DNA of 64,000 nt from Cyclospora cayetanensis (Eukaryota > Apicomplexa > Conoidasida > Eucoccidiorida > Eimeriidae). The stretch covers positions 284,971-348,970 of the forward strand of contig NW_020312103.1 in NCBI RefSeq assembly GCF_002999335.1. Direction: 5' to 3'. Below are positions 45,001 to 56,045 of this stretch, piece after piece. Both the position numbers and the translations under genes were made by a program. The notes under the pieces are model-generated. The model ran no database searches. It had not been told where the DNA came from and was given only the letters and a program-made list of their open reading frames with translations. How positions within the stretch are numbered: position 1 is the stretch's first letter; each line of letters opens with the position of its first letter.

Positions 45001-46862
45001 CGAGGGAGGCTTTGCACGTGGACTGCGCTCCGCTGGCAGCGTCGCTCATGCGTGTGCTGCTCTTCAACGGACGGTGGAGCTTGTTCGAAGAGTGGGTAGC
45101 CAACGGTCGGCTCGATCTTGTGCGAGACTGCCTCGGCGTGTGGGATGAGGCTTACGTGGCTTTCTCCGAGGCGCATGCCTACTTGCAGTCTTGCCGCGCG
45201 AAAGGGGAGCTCCCCGAGCTCTCAGTTCTGCATAGATACGCGCATACTGCGCAGCACACTGTCGTTCAAGCGGCGAAGAACCTCGAGGCGCAGGAGCTTG
45301 CGCAGAAGAAGACGCTTGAAGAGGCGACACGGCGGCAGCAGCAGAGCCGCGAGGCTGCGGAGAAGCGTCTGAAGGAGCTCCAGGAGAGGAACGAGCGTCT
45401 GCGAAAGCGCGTGAATCACCTCAAAGCGCAAGCCGCTGCGCAGGCAAAGGTCAAGGATGTCACGAGCACCCACGCGGAAAGCACACTTGCGAAATTCATG
45501 CTGGCAGGCGTCGACGGCTGCGTCATTAACGACGCGGCGCTAGCTCTCCAGCAGGCCCATGCGCATGCGCAGCAAATGCAGGAAGCGGCTCTCCAAGGCA
45601 GCCAGCTTTTCCCAGGCACCGTGGTTGCAGACATGGCATATCTGCCTCCCCCTGGTGTCATGCCTTCGGCGTATTTGCCGCTACTCATGCTAGACGATCC
45701 CCTCAAAGCCATTCCAGTCAGGAGCAGGGAAGCGCGGCAGAGACGAGCGGCAGTCGCGCGCGAGCAGGCGCTTGTGAACGAGCGGAAGGCTCAGCAAGAC
45801 TTAGACTTCGAGGAAGACGAGTCTGTTGTCAGCGAAACGCTCGAACTGCATGCACGAGAGGACGGTAACGCCGCCGAAAGGACGATGATCTACCGCATTC
45901 CTGGGCTCCCAGGAACGGCTCCTGGGGAGTTCGTGAGTGTGTCGCAATTGCTGCATGACGAAGAGGGAAACCACGCCCCTCTGCCTTTGTTTAAGTCCTT
46001 CTTCTACGTCGATACAGCCGAGCGAAGGCGCGCCGTGACAGCCGAGAACAAGAGCAGCTTCGTCGTTCTGGGAGCTTCAGGCGCCCCCCCCCAGTTCTCC
46101 AGGGAGGAGCTGGAAGACTTAGAAGCCGCCAAGCACAACTACCTCCACGAGGAGAGACAGCAATTCGAAAAGGAAGTGCGGGCAGGTGTTCTCCTGGCTG
46201 CCGCAGAGGCGGGAGCTCTCCAAGACGAGCGCAGGCTGATCGACGCTGTTGAGGCGACGAACAAAGTCATCCAAAAAATGGCCCTTCAAGACGCGAAGGC
46301 GGAGCGCGCTCTCGAGGAGGCGCGCCTCGCCTTCAAAGGCATTCCCCCGCCGCCCCCTGAGGCTCCGCGTGGAAGCATTCCGAAGGCAGTGGAAGGGGAG
46401 ACTCCTCAGTCACCGTCTGGTGCAGCTGGTGCAAAGCTGGAAGTGCAAATCGCTGCTGCAACGGTGAAGGAGATCTTCGCGCCGCAGGAGGAAGAGCTGA
46501 AGCGCTCTCCCAGAGAAACAGCTGCTCTCCTCCCCAGTGTGTGGGAATATGTCGCTTCTCAAGATCCTGAAAAGGGTCCTACTGTCTTCCTCTACCCCCC
46601 AACAAGCCCACCAGCTCCCGCGGCAGCTTCTCTAGAAGAGGCTCCGGATAGCAAGCGGCTCAACGGAGAGTCAGAAGCGTCGGTTTCCATACGCAAGAAG
46701 ACCATTAAGCCCCTCGACTTCTCGCGCATTCCACCGCCTCCTAATGTGGAGGGGCTCATAGACTCTCTTGGCAACACCCATCGACACTACAAACTGTCTC
46801 GCATGAACATGCTGACCAGTCGGTACACTTCCCTCACCTCCAGACACGGCGACACCCAGTGA
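42030..46862 (+). CDS. SET-domain protein, SMYD/TPR-like, single exon, 1,610 aa
   Basis: Probable protein lysine methyltransferase. Residues 1-410 are unrecognised, with Pro/Ala-rich stretches and conserved-looking blocks (WTNPADGSGNIAYEQLVENL; VVYTMGTYVWSKEQAEKGAL). The SET domain spans about 417-600: GGQGLFASTHIKKGQVVF (SAM-binding start), KVNHSCEPNVTYRN (the NHSCxPN motif, about 534) and GDVIAMTYID (catalytic Tyr region). A post-SET Cys cluster CFSCKCPRC and a further CPTC follow. No MYND zinc finger is inserted in the SET fold. Residues 640-860 are strongly acidic. About 870-1080 has a CxxC pair then a helical TPR-like region (WLYAACNLLLAQLYLGQW). About 1085-1150 is an Arg/Glu/Gln coiled coil. 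The C-terminal 400 residues are unknown. It is intronless, although all nearby long genes are intron-rich. Coccidian parasites have an apical-complex SET/TPR methyltransferase; orthology is not claimed. Confidence 0.85.
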   Translation: MEDSTGKPLSGLRSLVARVLGASDPGADDKGPASRAVSGASEEDENKEKNWLSNFAAVAPDHIKRWTNPADGSGNIAYEQLVENLRQFNIPARHVSEYTAAQLLGVEPAPQNLAQAEEALPPTSTPQDRPAERFVTPRPHKLGSQAASYLGSKQHPSFTQVVPVREVTRAYIGPVRENVGAISGESCKLLKRPCEDSEVPPDYVEVVGSKHVRPIGAPIHVLSRQSSVLTSSDGAAAALAPRTGRDGELLHKPPPIYLEPLINSKESAASGAHHTNQADAVGSSAAAEYIASIPRRKPGQVTLAEVHTKEDKAIYDALNKPVVYTMGTYVWSKEQAEKGALHPVDVPPVDAYFGKICEEMFHPATPRAPREQEEAPPPRSPQEAPKTSAPTGAELCIPEILEMCRKSRDKLAAFADTMVETREDTRVGGQGLFASTHIKKGQVVFVELPLLTCDIESESMWTAFTELSESQQAAMETLQGFQFDLTEAESLWCILLARAHKRVDLARSFKTFFAKVKRNAHGIPSQARWGIYPKAAKVNHSCEPNVTYRNLDGLLVYFATRDIAPGDVIAMTYIDQLYAPASFRSKRLQQTKCFSCKCPRCISGEDKARRMLCPTCRPIKLKIVDSATGESAATLPPPAPSPESSPKGHLNATACDMKPSKKDAVKAPQLEEPSPDGTEGEDTSAHASDDDGKAPMQSSDDDEAANSAYASSEAAGEEACACAELEGAEGAFEEDSKAEAESEAGGRGEGEGSLAGDEGAQGGCADISDAASLSDGDRSQGEHSDSDASESTSKPCAAHIKTAGSGSQLRLSIFAMNGMASRSTEWYPGESSEEERTERFPLCEGEEAETSSSPSAEPAGAAAAAAAAADLPPRMYCQRGSSGVWLCASCEGRFTDDDMPVGAEDYFERLYLDLQSKFNFPTTPQWTVDVGSLIKSIEVVLGTEHWLYAACNLLLAQLYLGQWVGGTVRDAIFDRSLQHAEVFMKYVERTAREALHVDCAPLAASLMRVLLFNGRWSLFEEWVANGRLDLVRDCLGVWDEAYVAFSEAHAYLQSCRAKGELPELSVLHRYAHTAQHTVVQAAKNLEAQELAQKKTLEEATRRQQQSREAAEKRLKELQERNERLRKRVNHLKAQAAAQAKVKDVTSTHAESTLAKFMLAGVDGCVINDAALALQQAHAHAQQMQEAALQGSQLFPGTVVADMAYLPPPGVMPSAYLPLLMLDDPLKAIPVRSREARQRRAAVAREQALVNERKAQQDLDFEEDESVVSETLELHAREDGNAAERTMIYRIPGLPGTAPGEFVSVSQLLHDEEGNHAPLPLFKSFFYVDTAERRRAVTAENKSSFVVLGASGAPPQFSREELEDLEAAKHNYLHEERQQFEKEVRAGVLLAAAEAGALQDERRLIDAVEATNKVIQKMALQDAKAERALEEARLAFKGIPPPPPEAPRGSIPKAVEGETPQSPSGAAGAKLEVQIAAATVKEIFAPQEEELKRSPRETAALLPSVWEYVASQDPEKGPTVFLYPPTSPPAPAAASLEEAPDSKRLNGESEASVSIRKKTIKPLDFSRIPPPPNVEGLIDSLGNTHRHYKLSRMNMLTSRYTSLTSRHGDTQ

Positions 46863-47733
46863 GGCAGGATCGTCTCGTGGGCTAGGCTTTGTGTTTAAGA
46901 ACGTTCTGCTCCCTACGTTCTGCCCAGTAAATGAATGCGCGTCCTTAAACTTAGTCTTGCGATTATTTGCCACCCATGAGGGACACACTTTAGAGCCCAA
47001 CAGCCTCCATAAGCTTTGACAACACTTTGCAAAGAATTAAAGTGCATGCATGGCCTTCAGTGCACACAGACGCGCACCAACTGCTAGGGAGAGTAATAGA
47101 AGCCTAGGCGAAGGGAGAAGGAGGGGGGCAGGTGGAAGTGAGAACGCAGGTAGTCTCATAGGCGGTGAGAGGAGAGCGGCGTTTTCCAGAAGCACTTCGA
47201 AAACAGATGACACCACTATCGTACCCCCACGCCCACTGCTAAGCCCTGTGTTGGCAGCCACGTTTGGCGGCATCGGCTGATAAAGGCCGCGCAGCAGAAC
47301 TTGACACTACACTCCCTTCTTTAGAGCTGAGCGTTTTGTGTAGTTTGGCGAGCACTGTAATCCAAGTACACTCTGCACTGCTACTAAAGCCTTTTGGGTG
47401 TGGGCATTACAGCCAGGGCCTTCTTCGCTGGGAAGGCAGTGCCGCCGCGTGTCAAGAGGCACTCAGGAATGAATGGCACTGGCAAGGGATGAAAGCGGCC
47501 AGTCAGTTTGTATTTTGTCTATCGGCGGCAAACCAGGGAAGGCAGAAGAGTCTGCAGTACTTGGGCTTTCGGGATGTATGCGATGCAATATCACCCCGCG
47601 CAGCAAAACAAGGGCGCCAGAGGGTATGACTTTTCACAGAGGCTGCGAAGCAAGTGTGGCCGCTGCGCTCTTTTCTTGTCTTGTGTGTCTCTCGGAAGTC
47701 CGACTTTCGAGCATTTGGAGCTGCCAAAACGCA
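46863..47733. other. Intergenic, converging 3' ends
   Basis: 870 bp between the stop of the plus-strand SET gene and the stop of the minus-strand coiled-coil gene, so it holds both 3' UTRs. Short frames only. No repeat seen. Confidence 0.6.
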
Positions 47734-50700
47734 TTAGACTTCGTCGGACTCTACGGCAGGGGCGGCTTGTGTCTTGTGCAGCAAGTAGTCGTTCACCTCT
47801 TCAAGAAGGCGGCGATTCAGCTTCATCTCTGTCTGACTAACCTGCATCATACATGAACAAGGTGATTGAACAACAGGAGGCGATGTGGCAGTGCTGTTCC
47901 CTGCTGAAGCAGCAGTACACCGCATCCTAGGCAGTCCTTTTGTGGCTTCAAAGCTTGGCTGCAACAATCATGAATAGGAAGGAAAACACCGCGATCGCTG
48001 GTTCCCCAAAAAGGTTTCTCTAAATATACCAAGATATCCTTGTTGAGCTTGCGTTCTTCCATCTGTTTCACAAGAAGTTCTTGCTGGCTCTTGAGAAGTG
48101 CTCTCCTGTTGCGCTGAGCCAATTCTTCCTTTGCCTTGTACTCCTACAGTTTTCAGCCACAATTAACAAGCAGGGTCATACGCGCACTTCCGTGCAGCTT
48201 TTCATGCCCTTATGCCCTTATCAGCGACAGGATATCTCATGCACACCCCAAACAGGCGAGACATCCTGCCTACCCACCTGCGCGTCAAGTTCTTGCAGCT
48301 TCTGCAATTGGTGTCTTTCCTGTCTTTCCAACTCCTTCTGCTGCTCCTTTTCCTTTCGCTGCAGCTTCAGGAATTCATGCACTTCCAGCTGCTCCTGCAT
48401 GGAGCGCAGCGCGCATCAATGGACTCACACGAGCACCAGAAAATCGCTGCTTTACCATACCCTCCTGAATCAGTAGCCTTGAAGATGGGGCCCACATACA
48501 GAAAAAAGGCTGTCGCGCCAAAAGAATAAATGCTCCCAAATTGACACCTTTTAGCAATGTGCATTATTGAAGTACCGCCTTTTTTCTGGCCATGGCCTCC
48601 TTTTCCATCGCCTGCCGCCGTGCTTGGTCTGCGGCATCTCTCTTTAGTGCACTCTGTGTCGCCAGCTCTTTCTGTAAAATTGTTACAACACCTCTGCAGC
48701 AGTGCACTATCGTAAATGCAACATTTGAGGGGCGGCCTTGTGGCGCAAACCATTTTAGTTGTTCGGCAGCAGATAGCCTTCCGTGGTGTGTTTCGCTGGC
48801 AATGGAGCATCAGCCTTTCGGCAAACTTGAGCTGTACAAGAATTCCCCTTTGCCGTGGTGCGTATATTGGAATACGTGTGATGGTGCTTCTTGCCTTGTC
48901 AACACTTGTCAGCATGGCGATTCTATCTGCTCGGCTTTGGTGGAGGTTCAATAATGTTTGGCGTTCCTGTTTGACCCTTTCCGCTGCCTCCTTCTCTAGC
49001 TGGACACTAAGCTTTAGAAGCCGCATATCCTCCTCTTGTTCCTTCTTTGCACGAGCCTCGGCCAGACGTCGCTCTGCAGCTGTCACCTACAAGCGTTGCC
49101 ACCCGCGTGCCCGTAGCCAAAGCTATCAACTAGCGCTTGACTAACACGGACCAAGAGGAAACATGGATAATGGTGCTGTGGTCTCGAACAAATGATAGCT
49201 AACATGCTTGGCGAATATAAGGAAAACGCCAGCGTGACTCATATAATACTTTGTGCGTCGATGATGATAATCAGCGAGCAAGCTCGCTGATTATCATCAT
49301 CGACGCACAAAGTATTATATGAGTCACGCGTGTCTGTGCGGACCTCCAGGATTTCCTGCATAGCGCGAGCTTTCTGCACTTTTGCTTTTTGTGCCCTGCG
49401 TTTTTCAAGCTCTAAATCTCGGGATACTTGCTCAAGAACCTCACGACTCTCCCTCAGCTGCTCCGCTATAGTTTCCTGTGCAGCATCAGTCTCAACGTTT
49501 CGTTTTTTTTTCATAGCTTTCGTACCGTTTCAGTTCCTGTGTACTACTGCAGGCTTCAGGCAACTCACAGAGCTACGGTGCATGCTTGCTAAGGGATTGT
49601 CAAGCGTGGGATAGCCTTGTTTATTGTTGCTGTTTACGGTCACTGACTTCCTGCAACTTCTGCCGCTCTTGCATTTGTGCATCTAGGACCTCCTTTTGAA
49701 GGAGCATTTTTACATAGGCTTTTTCCTCCTTCTCACGTTCCTGCTTTCTGAATCAAAAAATGCACCTCATGCTGATCTCAATTTTTTCTTAACAATGCAC
49801 GATCACACAGTACCTAGATAGTCGTGGACTAGACACAAACTCACTTCCACAACTCTAGATCCTTCTGCAGCTCCTTTGCGCTTTCGAGGATCTCTCGCTT
49901 TTGTAGTTCTTTGGCCAGCCTTCAGTTAGTCGCAAGATGATCAGTTGATAACTCTGCTTCCGTTCCGGATGCACTTCTGTGGACTATGTTCTCCAAAAGC
50001 TTATCAGAGGAGCTGTAAGCCCCCCAGAGGCCTGTAATACGAGCGACGCGCTACATTTGGGGTGCTAAGTGTGTTTTGATCCTACTTTTGTTCGCGAAGT
50101 TGGTCTTCGAGGGCATCTCGAAGCTGCTTCTGCTTCCGAAGTCGGTCTTCTTCACGTGCCTCTTCTTCTAACTTTGCTTTGAATGAATTAAACTCATCAA
50201 CTTTAGCCCACTGAAAACAGCATTGGCACCATAATAGTGGCTGAGTTCACGGCTACTATGTCGTCGCATAGCAAATTTGATGGTGCAGAGTCATGAGCAT
50301 CGCTGTGATGCCGCTCAGTAGCCTACAGCCTTGGCCCATGTGAAGTGTCACGAAGTTTGACCATTCCATACTGTTACATGACTTGAAGGAGAAGCCTTTC
50401 TCGACGCTCCTTACGGCTTCATTGCCTCACATTCAGATCTTTGAATTCCTCTGTAAGATCCTGCGTAGTTTTTCTGTGGGGCGGAGCAGCCACTTCATCC
50501 TTAGCGCACGTTCCTAGCTCAACATGAATATCTTCTGAGGCCTATGCATTTTACAACCAAACAGCATTGCAAGCGACCGAGAACGGGAAAGGATAATTCA
50601 TGAAAGAAATGAGGGGAAATACACATGGGTAAGGCAGGTATGTACCTCGATGGTGCTTGCCATCCTCTATGGTAGATATATATGGGACGCACCAAGATGG

Positions 50701-51380
50701 CAAATGGACAGTGTGGCTGAGGGAATGTGCACCTGACGTCGCGTCTATGTGTGTTAGAATGACTGCAACTGGCTGAAGTTTACGGCAAGTGGCGATGTTG
50801 CTGCACACACTTTGTTCAGATGCTCGCTGCCAACCTGTTCATCTAGGGGCAAGCTCTGATCGCTTGGCAATGAGGGTGGATCGGGTCTAGAGCATGCTGG
50901 CTTTTTGCTACCTGGCTGCATGTTTATGAACAATGGTTATACACATCAAACGGAGTGCCGGCCGTGCCCCATGCTGCTACCGTCTCATGCCAGTATCTAC
51001 TATTTACGGAACAATGTCAGTGCAAAATCTGTAGGTTCACGGAATCCATTCTCAGGGTAACAAAAGATATTCAACTTTAGGGGCTAAGTATTTTGAGTGT
51101 TTTGTAGTCTGTCTGCAGCGAGGACTTTTTGCAGTATGCACAGTAGCCGATATACATTCTAGTCTATTAGCTTCAAGATAGTCGGTAGTTAAAGCAAACA
51201 TGATAATTGTTTCCACCTTGACGTATATATATTGCATAAAGACAGTGTGTCTTGCCTGTGCAGCCATGCTCTTAAGTTTGATTGAGTGGTGATTGAGTTC
51301 TTCTCCCCTTTTCAGCAGTAGTAGCTTCTGCTGGCGTGCCTCATTCATAAAGCGACTAGGCCTGAGAGTTCTTGCCTGCA
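47734..51380 (-). CDS. Trichohyalin-like coiled-coil protein, at least 11 exons
   Basis: Long Glu/Lys/Arg/Gln coiled coil, probably cytoskeletal or axonemal. Phase-matched exons: 50541-50431, 50210-50086, 49919-49845, 49747-49648, 49475-49344 (or to 49328), 49086 (or 49079)-48895, 48671-48576, 48394-48278, 48143-48030, 47841-47734. Together they give about 390 residues. Typical text is WAKVDEFNSFKAKLEEEARE, LAKELQKREILESAKELQKD and VTAAERRLAEARAKKEQEED, ending ...VNDYLLHKTQAAPAVESDEV and a stop. The pattern resembles trichohyalin-plectin-homology proteins of cilia; coccidia keep flagella in microgametes, which would fit, but this is inference. One intron (48894-48672) has a GC donor. Likely upstream exons are 50886-50835 (PDPPSLPSDQSLPLDEQ) and about 51375-51262 (MNEARQQKLLLLKRGEELNH), with unsolved junctions. 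Confidence 0.72.
49232..49329. repeat. Perfect 48-bp inverted repeat with 2-nt spacer
   Basis: Arms 49232-49279 and 49282-49329 are exact reverse complements around AA. It lies at the 5' end of an intron of the coiled-coil gene, starting 2 nt before the candidate donor GTGACT (49327). In RNA it would form a 48-bp hairpin over the splice donor. No flanking duplication typical of a transposed element was seen. Confidence 0.9.
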
Positions 51381-51564
51381 CCCTAAACGGAGATGACCCG
51401 CACTGATGGTCAACGCGTAAACGGAATGTCAGGGAAGGCTTTGGTAAAAAGAGGTACTTTTTATTTCTGAAAGCCGTACAGGCCCAGCTGCAGGTTTCTA
51501 CCCAGTTGACGTACGTGGCCGTCCAGGGGTCTCTCCGTTTGCTGTGTCTCGGTGGGTACATCAT

Positions 51565-53954
51565 ATTGATGGCTACATGTACGGAGTCACTGCTCGAAAA
51601 ATTCTCGCCAGTAGGGGATACAGAGCACCACCTACGGTGAAAGCACCACCATAACCCTTTTCGCTTGTGCTTTTCGATGCATTCCCCTGAACATGTACGT
51701 GTTATTGCTCGTAATGACTACGACGTATACTAAAGCCTATGTAAGTTCCTGTGGAGTACTGGCAAAGTCCCCGGTAAATACTTGGAATATTGTTTGGCCT
51801 CAAAGACCCGAAGCTGCTGATCTAATATATTCAGCCCTTCAAGCATAGGAGGATTGCGTTTGGCGCATACCAAAGTGTTGCTGTGCTGTGGACCCTCACC
51901 GGTTGCCAGTAGCCCGCCAGCGTTGAAACGCGACAGGCACTCCTACGGCGCCGAGGAAGCCTCTTAAAAGTCCACTGCTTCTTTACGGCAGAATAGCATT
52001 TGGGACAAAAGACGCGGAGAGTTCCCTTTTTCTGCGCGGCATTGTAGCTGCAGCCTCTATGAATTGCTTACTGGCAACGGTAGCCCTGTGGCCCGCTGAT
52101 GGCGCGGCCATGTACCATCTGCACTAGCCTGAAAGCACCACGTTTATTAAATTGGTTTTTACGAATAAGAGTAAATCAAAGGGGTAATTGAGTGCAAGCT
52201 TTGGAGGATGTTCCGAGGCTCAGCAGGAGTGAATTGACCAGGTCACCTGTTTGCACCCTTGGAAAATGTGCCACAGAATGTTCAGCGTTTGAAAAGCCAA
52301 TGATCACTTGTTGGCTATCTGATCATCTTATTGTGATCACAAAGGGGCCCCCAGGCGAAGTTGGTATCGCACCGGTTTGGTTGCAGAGGGGTCCCAGAGC
52401 AGATTAGCTTGCAAAGAACAGGGGACAACTGTGGGCATCTATGCATTGAAAGGCAGCTCTTTCCACTTACGTGTGGCTAAGTTCCACACATACAAAGGGC
52501 TGATGAATGCTGAGTGGTTGCATGCAGTGCTGTATCATTCTAGGCACCGGCAACTGGGGCGCGAGTCAGTAGGGAATACAGGTTATGGCGTCTAGTGCAC
52601 GGTGCATCCTTCTGCTACAGTTTTGTACGCTCTCTGAAGTGCCACTCGAGCCAGCAAACTGGATAAAGACTTCCTGCTACTTAGCCGTGGAACTTCTAGT
52701 CTAGAGCACACCTTTCTATTCCATGAATTCGTTTGTGTGCACGTAGGCGAATTACGAACTTCTTGCACCAGCGAAAATACTGTCCGCACAATGCCTAAAT
52801 CTAGCATATATTCTACACAAGAATGCACTTGAGTTTTACTAATTTGCAGAATATTGGTTTCTACAGCTTCGTACTACACATTTTTTGTCACAGGGCTCAA
52901 CCCTAGATTTACACTCCCTGAGTGCGTGTTTAAGCAAGATTGAAGCACTAAGTGGAGATGGCATATACAACTAAGGAAAGATTCGTTCCTAATACTGATC
53001 ATTAGGGCTGGAAGCAGATTTGCACTGACGATACAATAAGTCAGTGAGCGAAAATTTCTCATCGCTACCTAGGCTTGAAAAGCAGTCCCGAATTGAACTG
53101 GCAAGAGTGGTTGCATTCGTCGCCTCATCGAATTCTTAGTCTCCTCGACCTATATCATAGCAGCTTTTTTCCAATTCTATAACCTGTGGTAGATGGAATC
53201 GTCGTTTGCTTCTCGGATGAGTCACGTAAGGGCCTGTAGGGTACAGGCAGCACCACTTTTCGATTGCGTATAGGGCATGCTGTAGAGTTGTAACATGCAT
53301 GCTACCACTCAGGAAATCGAATTGAGCTGGTTTCCGTTTCGCCAAATTTAAGTAATGTGTATAGCTTGCCACAACTTGCTAGCCTTCCGCCGACACCGTG
53401 CTGACAATTCTGCTGTTGAAGCATGTAAAGCACTGCTAGATTGATAAATAAAAAAGCTGGGTTGCTGGCCAAACAGCCGCTGAGGATTACAACTGTTTCA
53501 TTGTATGCCCTCCGGCGTGTCGGCTGATTCATATATCGAAATCGAGGTTCACACTTTGAGCCTTTGGAAAATGACTGTTAAAATGTATCCTTTTGTAACG
53601 GATGCACTCCCATATGGTATATTCTTTTACGTCATGTTAAAAGAACATAATGAACCAAAAGTGTGAACGCTGCGTCTAGATGGACCAAACAACAGGATTT
53701 GGGGAGAATCAAATTAACGCTTTCAGATCGAGCGTTGTGTTTCGGGAAAAGCATCGATGCAAGCTCTGCCGACACGTGTGCAATAGAGCATATGCGGTCA
53801 CTGCTCAGAAGAGTGCTGTTGCTAATGGCAATAATGCAAAATGAGTGGCAAGCTGGGAGCAAATAATCATGGCTGGGCTATCGCACAACGAGTAGGCTTT
53901 CAAAAAGATCTTTCTGAGCAGAGCAACTAGTCGGATCCCTGGAAAGCTACTTGC
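51565..53954. other. Spacer, no gene recognised
   Basis: AT-richer DNA with short frames on both strands and no motif, repeat array or RNA gene that I can support. Confidence 0.5.
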
Positions 53955-55300
53955 TCAGCCAAGCACCATCAGTCTGCACGCCATCCTTTCCACTCCATCA
54001 CCCTTGCGCCGAGTGCCTTTGCCGTGACAGTTGAAGACGCCGTTCTCCCAAGGGGTCTGCAAGTTTCCAACAAGAATTGAAAATACTTCGCAGTAAAATT
54101 CATACGCCTCCAGCAGGGGCTGAGAAGCCCACAGGAAAATCATGCTTAAATCGTTCTCCGTAGTTACTCTTGCGGCGTCCCTCAAACGTGTAAGGTAGGT
54201 GATGCAAAACAGGGAATCCAACAACAAGCCTGCCAGCAAGTCAAGCTGTGCAAGCTGGAGGGCCCACAGAGTGCTCCTTCTGTCTCTCCAGCAGTGCGAC
54301 TTTTCAGAATTCACTCCTCCCTCAAGAGAGCTCGCTGTCCGCCATGATCGCAAGTAGCCTTCGAGCCAGCCGTTAGTCGTGCAGAACTTGCACACACGTG
54401 CTGGTACACTGGTTGAGGGGCGTTAGACGATGCGAGTTTCAAAGGTTGCAACGGCTACCTGTATGTATGCATATATCGAAGTCAAGTGTTTCCAGTGGTG
54501 CCGCTAGGGCCTACAGGATCAAGGGAAAAATAGCATCATCTACAGCGCTCTCCGGAGAGGAAAACCTTCTTCCAGCGCACCCTGTGTCACGGCACATGGG
54601 CTCTAAATACCCCAAACGTGACTCAAGGATGAGCTTCTCGGGTGTCTGCGCACCGCGCTCGAGTTCCTCAGAGGCTGACTGCGCCGAATCGCGGTCGATG
54701 TAAGCAGAGTGCGTCTTGCCCCTACGCTGCCCACGGGGGCACCACAAACCCACACCAGAAACTCGTCAATATCCTCCATTCCATAGAGCCCGGGAACAAG
54801 CCTTGTTTCAACGACTGCAAAATTCGTACCAACTTGAACTGCTGCTGCGGGGAGAGGGCCCGGAGACTGACTACACATGGCCGTTCCTGCCTACACAACC
54901 GGCACTCAAGGCATACCCTGCGCTACAAATAAGACGTGGGAGAAAGCAGAGCAGCCAGGTGTACATACGAAGTAGGAGAAGACGTACACACTCCTACAAC
55001 CCACTAGCAGCTAGCGTAGGCCGGACGTCGCCCTTTCGTCCTTCCTTCTTTCAGGCTCTGTCGTGGTCGACAAGAATACAGTCTACTATTCGACAGGATC
55101 TTAAATCAAGCTGCTCAACATGACGCAGCAGAGCGTAGTCAAGTAGTGCTTCCCCCGTCCGTTCCCACCAAGCCACGGTGCCGCGCTGAGAAAATCGAAA
55201 CCTAACTGCCGCTGCAGAAATCTTGTCACTGCCAGACCCTGCTCATGTTCTTCCACTAGCCTACCAGTGGAAAATGTGAATGCGTGCTTTTCAGCCCACT
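53955..55300 (-). CDS. Tentative multi-exon alpha-helical protein (possibly RAP/HPR type)
   Basis: Several minus-strand blocks look coding but are not fully joined. About 55225-55080: after CTGCAG, a block with WWERTGEALLDYALLRHVEQ and LDLRSCRIVDCILV. About 54850-54730: QQFKLVRILQSLKQGLFPGS after CCCCGCAG. About 54700-54520: ERGAQTPEKLILESRLGYLE. About 54390-54060: RRSTLWALQLAQLDLLAGLL, then TTENDLSMIFLWASQPLLEA. Paired helices with Leu/Ala/Trp spacing are reminiscent of the heptatricopeptide/RAP organellar RNA-binding proteins of apicomplexans. This rests on pattern impression only. Exon limits and the start are unknown. Confidence 0.3.
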
Positions 55301-56045
55301 GGCTAAGGTTGACTGCTGCCCAGAGACTACTCGGGCAGTGCTAGCACTTCTTCCAACGCTTCCCAGCACAAGAAAGGCTAAGCAAAAGCACAACGCTAAT
55401 GCAAACACCAGCCCATGCTCCTGCCGCCGCTATCTCTATCTGCGCACAGCTGCGGGGGGGAGGAAGGAAGGAAGGGGCGGTCTGCCTGCCTGCCTGCCTA
55501 TTTTGAAACCCGACTAGCCTCACAAGAGACTCGTTCCCTTCAGATGACAGCCTCCAGAAACACGCAAGAAAAGTAGTCCTTCTTACGCAGGCCAGCTCAG
55601 CCATCATCGAGTGATTATTACCGCGTTGCCTGGAGAGGCAGTAGCAGCCTCTCGAAACGAGGCGTGTGTGGGCAGCAGCAAGCGAGCAGCGAGCACCTAA
55701 CAACTCTCTTGCATCCTCTTCCCGGAAAACACACATGGACAGGTGCAGCACAAGTCCCTTCCTTCGGCGACCAGTATCAGCACAATGCGCGCATAAACAC
55801 GCCGAAACTTGTAGCGCTCATGATACGTAGGTTTTAACAGCCAGGCACATAGGGCCTGTGGTAACTGACACGGTGCAGCACTGACTGCTGCTCCTCCTCC
55901 TCAGAGAGAGGAAGGAAGAGACAGACAGGGCAGAGCAGACACGGAGAGAGCACGCCCTGCATGAAGGGAGAACTGAACAATGCGCTTGCGCTTCTTTCTC
56001 AGTCCTCCTCGCGCAAGGACAAACCAGAGAAAAGGCTGTGTGCAA
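55301..56045. other. Spacer downstream of the remodeller gene
   Basis: Between the tentative helical gene and the stop of the SNF2 gene at 56046. One minus-strand frame (55341-55751) may contain an exon (FWRLSSEGNESL before a GTGAGG donor) belonging to the tentative gene. Nothing else was recognised. Confidence 0.4.
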
